A DNA stretch of 64,000 nt from Edaphochlamys debaryana (lineage: Eukaryota; Chlorophyta; Chlorophyceae; Chlamydomonadales): assembly GCA_016858145.1 (NCBI GenBank), contig JAEHOE010000041.1, forward strand, positions 186,001 through 250,000. The letters run 5' to 3'. Position numbers and translations under genes: made by a program. Shown here piece by piece: positions 59,797-64,000 of the stretch; position 1 is the stretch's first letter, and each line of letters starts with the position of its first letter. The notes below the pieces were generated by a model, which made no database searches, had not been told where the DNA came from, and saw only the letters and a list, made by a program, of their open reading frames with translations.

Positions 59797-59829
59797 CAAT
59801 CTGGATCTGGATCTAGATCTAGATCTGGA
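59797..59829. repeat. GGATCT/AGATCT hexamer tract at the sulfotransferase stop
   Basis: ATCTGGATCTGGATCTAGAT on the plus strand; the minus-strand stop TAG (59821-59819) is part of the tract, so the tract sets the C-terminus QI-stop. Confidence 0.8.
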
Positions 59830-61791
59830 AGTACTCGCGGCTGGTCTCACCGCGCGCCGTGGCCGCGGCCCGCTTCTTGGTGTCATGGGATCCGTCCCAC
59901 CTGGGAAGCCGCGCGAAGCTGACGTGGCGCCCCTCGGCCTCCGGGTCCTCCCCTAGGAACGCCACCAGCTTCCGTGCCAGTGTGGCGTTCTTCTGTGGGG
60001 AGTGCGGGCGGGCAGGCGAGGTGAGAAACAACAGACAGCTTATGAGGGCAGGTTGCAGTTCCGAGCGAGTTTCGAGTAGTGCAGGGGGGCGGACAGGCAG
60101 GATGGCTACGCTACCGACAGAGAATGAAGTGCACTGAATGTGCAGGCTATCAGGGCAGGTTGCAGTTCCGAAAAGGCGTCGCCCTCAGACGGACGGATGG
60201 GCCGGCGGGCTGCGGCGACAGCAGCGTGAGGATGACATACGGCTTCGCGACTTTGGGGCCCCGGCCCTGTCAGCCGCCCCGTGTGCCGTGTCCCTTACGG
60301 TACCGTTGCGTCTGCGCTTCACTTTCGGCCCCTCCCCTCCATTCCCCGTCCCGCCCCTTTCCATGCGCTCCCCTCATCCCAGCCGCGCCCCCTGCCCCCA
60401 CCTCTACGTCGTACATATCCTCCATGATCACACGGAGCGCATGATGAGGGTTGCGCCGCGCATACTCGTCGTACCTGCAGTGCGTACGGCAGTAAGCCAA
60501 GGGTCCGTGTGGTGCAAGGGGTACGGTGTGGGGATGCGTGTACGTGAGGGGTTTAACCCCTTTCCCATCAGCCCCGCAGCACCCCTTTCTAGCCTCAACC
60601 CGTTCCCACCGCCTCGTTCATCTCCGGCCCATTCCCCTCCCTTCCTCCGTGCGACTCACCATTCGTGCGTGGCTGCGAGGTCCGCTGTGAACGTCTCCTC
60701 ATCGCTCGACACCACCTGCGGCAGGGGGATCAGGGAGAGTGTGAGCCACAGAAAGCCGGGTGCCCCCCGTGTGGGAGTTAGTCTTTCCACTGTGCCAGGC
60801 AACGGTGCGCTCGAAAGCAATGCGAATGCGAGGGAGGCGCTGAGTGTCAGCGCTAAGTGCCAGCAGCCCCGTCACCCCCGCCCGAACCCCCCAAAGCCCA
60901 CCTTGTTCCGAGAGAGCATGGCCCAGAGCTTGGCGTTGGATTCCAGCGTGGAATCCCTCCGCGAGTTGAGCAGGATCTGGATTCGGGATCGGGATTCGGG
61001 ATTCGGAGATCGGGATCGGGGGAGCAGAACAGCTGCCTCGCAAGAGCCCAAGCCCAGCGCTTAGCTGGTCCACAGTGCCCGCTCAGGCGCAAACCCAAAC
61101 CCTAAACCCTAACCACTCGGCCTCTGTAACTTGGTGTCGGCGCACACAGGTTGCGTTGGAAGGCCACGAAGCCATTCAAGCACACGTCCTCCCCTCCACA
61201 GTCCCTCTTTCCCTACATTTCCGTTCGCCTTGCAAGCACCCGCCCCCCACCTTGGTATCGGCGCACAGGTTGCGTGTGAAGGCCATAAAGCCCACAAAGT
61301 CCTTGTACGTGGCGGAGGCGGGAAAGGCGCGGCCGCGCACGAAGCGCACCTCCTTGAAACCGGAGACCACATCTGCGGCGAGAGGAGGGGGTGTGGGTTG
61401 GGGGCTTCGAGGGTGAGGGGTTGGGGGGGAGAAAGAGGGGGGGTGTTTGGTGCTGAGCGGGATCGGGGGAGGAGCGGGAGGGGGCTGGAGTGGGGGAAGG
61501 GGTTGGGGTGCGCCACCTTGAAGCCCGAAACCGTATCTATGGGTAGAGGTGGGGGCGGGGGGTGGGGGTGGATAGAGCGGTGGAGCGGGGTGCGAATGGC
61601 GCTCCAACCCCAACCCCAATTCCATCTGGGGCTTCGGAGACTTCTGGATCTCTCTTGCATCAAGGGGGAAGGCGACGTACGGCACGACAGGGACACGCCC
61701 CACCTGGGCCGTGGTATCCGTAGGTGGCTGCGAAGAAGGCCCGCACCGCCTCCGTCATCCGGGCGGGGTGCAGGTCGTTGAACCAGGGCAC
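59819..61791 (-). CDS. Sulfotransferase-like protein, 3' portion (5' exons outside or unresolved)
   Basis: Six exons join in phase: 61791-61704, 61372-61251, 60976-60902, 60715-60660, 60474-60402, 59992-59819, giving 195 residues. VPWFNDLHPARMTEAVRAFF is followed by GFKEVRFVRG and then LLNSRRDSTLESNAKLW. The last resembles the 3'-phosphate PAPS-binding R..S segment of sulfotransferases (core (V/L)LN(S/T)RD......S). The N-terminal P-loop-type PAPS site is not seen, so the model is incomplete. An open segment ending AFLNTAPQS with donor AGC|GTGAGG at 63912 (minus strand) could be the preceding exon; it fits phase 0, but its start is not defined. The stop codon lies inside a GATCTA hexamer tract. 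It would transfer sulfate to a carbohydrate or small molecule, probably in the Golgi; substrate unknown. Confidence 0.6.
60968..61020. repeat. GGATTC/GGATCG hexamer tract at an intron 3' end
   Basis: Imperfect (GGGATTC)n/(GGATCG)n units directly upstream (minus strand) of the exon starting at 60976. The splice acceptor AG itself lies in the tract. Confidence 0.75.
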
Positions 61792-61854
61792 CTGGGGGGG
61801 AAGGGAGGAAGGGGGTGTTTGAAGCTGATAAGCGGGAGAGCGTCGTGTTCTAGG

Positions 61855-61950
61855 GGGCAGGGGGGCAGCGGGGGGCAGGGGGGCAGCGGGGGGCAGGGGG
61901 GCAGCGGGGGGCAGGGGGGCAGCGGGGGGCAGGGGGGCAGCGGGGGGCAA
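61855..61950. repeat. 19-bp minisatellite (GGGGGGCAGCGGGGGGCAG type)
   Basis: About five perfect tandem units lie in the intron just upstream (minus strand) of the exon starting at 61791. G-rich on the plus strand, C-rich in the gene orientation. Confidence 0.9.
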
Positions 61951-62226
61951 TGATGCGTGTGGCTCACCCAAAGGAAGCATGGAGACCCTCTTGCCACTTG
62001 CCCCCTCCCCCTCCCGTCCCTCTCTCCCCTGCCCTCTTGCCGAGGCCCCCCTTCCCCCTTCCCTCTTGCCTACCTCCTCCCTCTCACCTTTTCTCTACAG
62101 CGCCTTAAACTTCTCCCCACTCTGAGAAGGTCTTAATAGACAGCGTTTTTTCTAGAAAGGGCCCTTTTAAGGCGAAACCGAGACGGGCCTGTCTGGCCTG
62201 CACCCCCGCCCCAGAAGCCCCGAGCC

Positions 62227-63900
62227 GCCATCTGGCTGTCTAGGCTCTGCCCTCCGGCCCCCGAGCCCCCCGCCCCTCCCTGTCTTGCCATCCCGGTTGT
62301 CTGGCTGTCTAGGTTCTGCCCTCCGGCCCCCGAGCCCCCCGCCCCTCCCTGTCTTGCCATCCCGGTTGTCTGGCTGTCTAGGTTCTGCCCTCCGGCCCCC
62401 GAGCCCCCCGCCCCTCCCTGTCTTGCCATCCCGGTTGTCTGGCTGTCTAGGTTCTGCCCTCCGGCCCCCGAGCCCCCCGCCCGCCCTCCGTCTTGCCATC
62501 CCGGTTGTCTGGCTGTCTAGGTTCTGCCCTCCGGCCTGCGAGTCCCCCGCCCCTCCCTGTCTTGCCATCCCGGTTGTCTGGCTGTCTAGGTTCTGCCCTC
62601 CGGTCCCCGAGCCCCCCCGCCCCCCCCCTCCGTCTTGCCATCCCGGTTGTCTGGCTGTCTAGGTTCTGCCCTCCGGCCCCCGAGCCCTCCGCCCCTCCCT
62701 GTCTTGCCATCCCGGTTGTCTGGCTGTCTAGGTTCTGCCCTCCGGCCCCCGAGCCCCACCCGCCCCCCTTCCGTCTTGCCATCCCGGTTGTCTGGCTGTC
62801 TAGGTTCTGCCCTCCGGCCCCCGAGCCCCCCGCCCCCCCTCCGTCTTGCCATCCCGGTTGTCTGGCTGTCTAGGTTCTGCCCTCCGGCCCCCGCGCCCCC
62901 CCCCGCCCCCCCCTCCGTCTTGCCATCCCGGTTGTCTGGCTGTCTAGGTTCTGCCCTCCGGCCCCCGAGCCCCCCCCCGCCCCCGCCTCCGTCTTGCCAT
63001 CCCGGTTGTCTGGCTGTCTAGGTTCTGCCCTCCGGCCCCCGAGCCCCCCCCCGCCCCCCCTCCGTCTTGCCATCCCGGTTGTCTGGCTGTCTAGGTTCTG
63101 CCCTCCGGCCCCCGAGCCCCCCGCCCGCCCTCCGTCTTGCCATCCCGGTTGTCTGGCTGTCTAGGTTCTGCCCTCCGGCCCCCGAGCCCCCCCCCGCCCC
63201 CGCCTCCGTCTTGCCATCCCGGTTGTCTGGCTGTCTAGGTTCTGCCCTCCGGCCCCCGAGCCCCCCGCCCCTCCCTGTCTTGCCATTCCGGTTGTCTGGC
63301 TGTCTAGGTTCTGCCCTCCGGCCCCCGAGCCCCCCCCCGCCCCCGCCTCCGTCTTGCCATCCCGGTTGTCTGGCTGTCTAGGTTCTGCCCTCCGGCCCCC
63401 GAGCCCCCCGCCCGCCCTCCGTCTTGCCATCCCGGTTGTCTGGCTGTCTAGGTTCTGCCCTCCGGCCCCCGAGCCCCCCCCCCCCCCCCCCTCCGTCTTG
63501 CCATCCCGGTTGTCTGGCTGTCTAGGTTCTGCCCTCCGGCCCCCGAGCCCCCCGCCCGCCCTCCGTCTTGCCATCCCGGTTGTCTGGCTGTCTAGGTTCT
63601 GCCCTCCGGCCCCCGAGCCCCCCCCCGCCCGCCCTCCGTCTTGCCATCCCGGTTGTCTGGCTGTCTAGGTTCTGCCCTCCGGCCCCCGAGCCCCCCCCCG
63701 CCCCCCCTCCGTCTTGCCATCCCAGTTGTCTGGCTGTCTAGGTTCTGCCCTCCGGCCCCCGAGCCCCCCCCGCCCCCCCTCCGTCTTGCCATCCCAGTTG
63801 TCTGGCTGTCTAGGTTCTGCCCTCCGGCCCCCGAGCCCCCCCCCGCCCCCACCTCCGTCTTGCCATTCCGGTTGTCTGGCTGTCTAGGTTCTGCCCTGCC
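62227..63900. repeat. ~69-bp minisatellite array, about 24 units
   Basis: Each unit contains TCTTGCCATCCCGGTTGTCT, then GGCTGTCTAGGTTCTGCCCT, then CCGGCCCCCGAGCC and a variable C/G tract. Periods measured at the left end are 69-70 bp; length differences lie in the C tract. The core is nearly invariant, implying recent homogenisation. Both strands are open over much of the array only because of composition; I do not call a gene. Confidence 0.92.
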
Positions 63901-64000
63901 TGGGCCCTCACGCTCTGGGGGGCCGTGTTGAGGAATGCACCCCCCTCCCCCCCCTCCCCTTCACCCCTGCCTTGCCCAAGGCCGGAACGTACTCTGTGGG

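Larger units (their letters stand above)
58006..59818. other. Intergenic between kinase start and sulfotransferase-like 3' end
   Basis: 58030-58700 is AT-richer and may contain the kinase promoter. It includes a plus-strand open frame 58086-58652 (188 codons) with no recognised domain; the opposite strand is also open over part of it. A direct repeat occurs at 59089-59155 and 59336-59402. Confidence 0.35.

Noticed and set aside
61088..61112. AAACCCTAAACCCTAACC, plant-type telomere-like repeat
   Set aside because: Only about 2.5 units, inside a gene region; too short for a telomere remnant or chromosome end.
62133..63852. Repetitive open frames through the minisatellite on both strands
   Set aside because: Open only because the unit lacks stops in some phases; frames break as the C tract varies and no start context or domain exists.

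Overview
The window looks like nuclear DNA of a chlorophycean (volvocalean, Chlamydomonas/Volvox-type) green alga. It is GC-rich and intron-dense, with short exons bounded by GT..AG sites. Predicted proteins carry long Ala/Gly/Pro low-complexity tracts. Gene content fits too: a flagellar tektin, an ankyrin protein with the N-terminal F-box-like segment common in volvocines, secreted Ser-Pro-rich proteins and a receptor-type kinase with an algal-style catalytic loop. No species can be named from the sequence alone, and no rRNA, convincing tRNA or CRISPR array was seen.

Layout. 1-3.9 kb: no gene recognised; a dispersed repeat family and a 469-bp hAT-like MITE. 3.9-5.8 kb (-): ankyrin-repeat protein. 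7.5-11.6 kb (-): tektin, 12 exons, with a dispersed-repeat copy just upstream. 12.9-39.7 kb (+): three tandem paralogues (A, B, C) of a SET-like family with a cysteine-rich insert, large disordered tails and repeated SUMO-interacting-type motifs. 40.2-51.2 kb (+): two tandem paralogues (D1, D2) of a secreted cysteine-rich, Ser-Pro-Glu-Glu repeat protein with identical 12-exon structure and a conserved upstream block. 53.9-58.0 kb (-): membrane receptor-like protein kinase with degenerate catalytic motifs. 59.8-61.8 kb and probably beyond (-): 3' part of a sulfotransferase-like gene whose upstream intron holds a 1.7-kb minisatellite.

Exon models were built by hand from splice sites. In nearly every case the exon lengths and phases join without frameshift, and the paralogues share the same phases, which is the main support for the models. 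The genes do not form one pathway; the notable organisation is local tandem duplication (A/B/C and D1/D2). The SET-like family is the best candidate for something undescribed.
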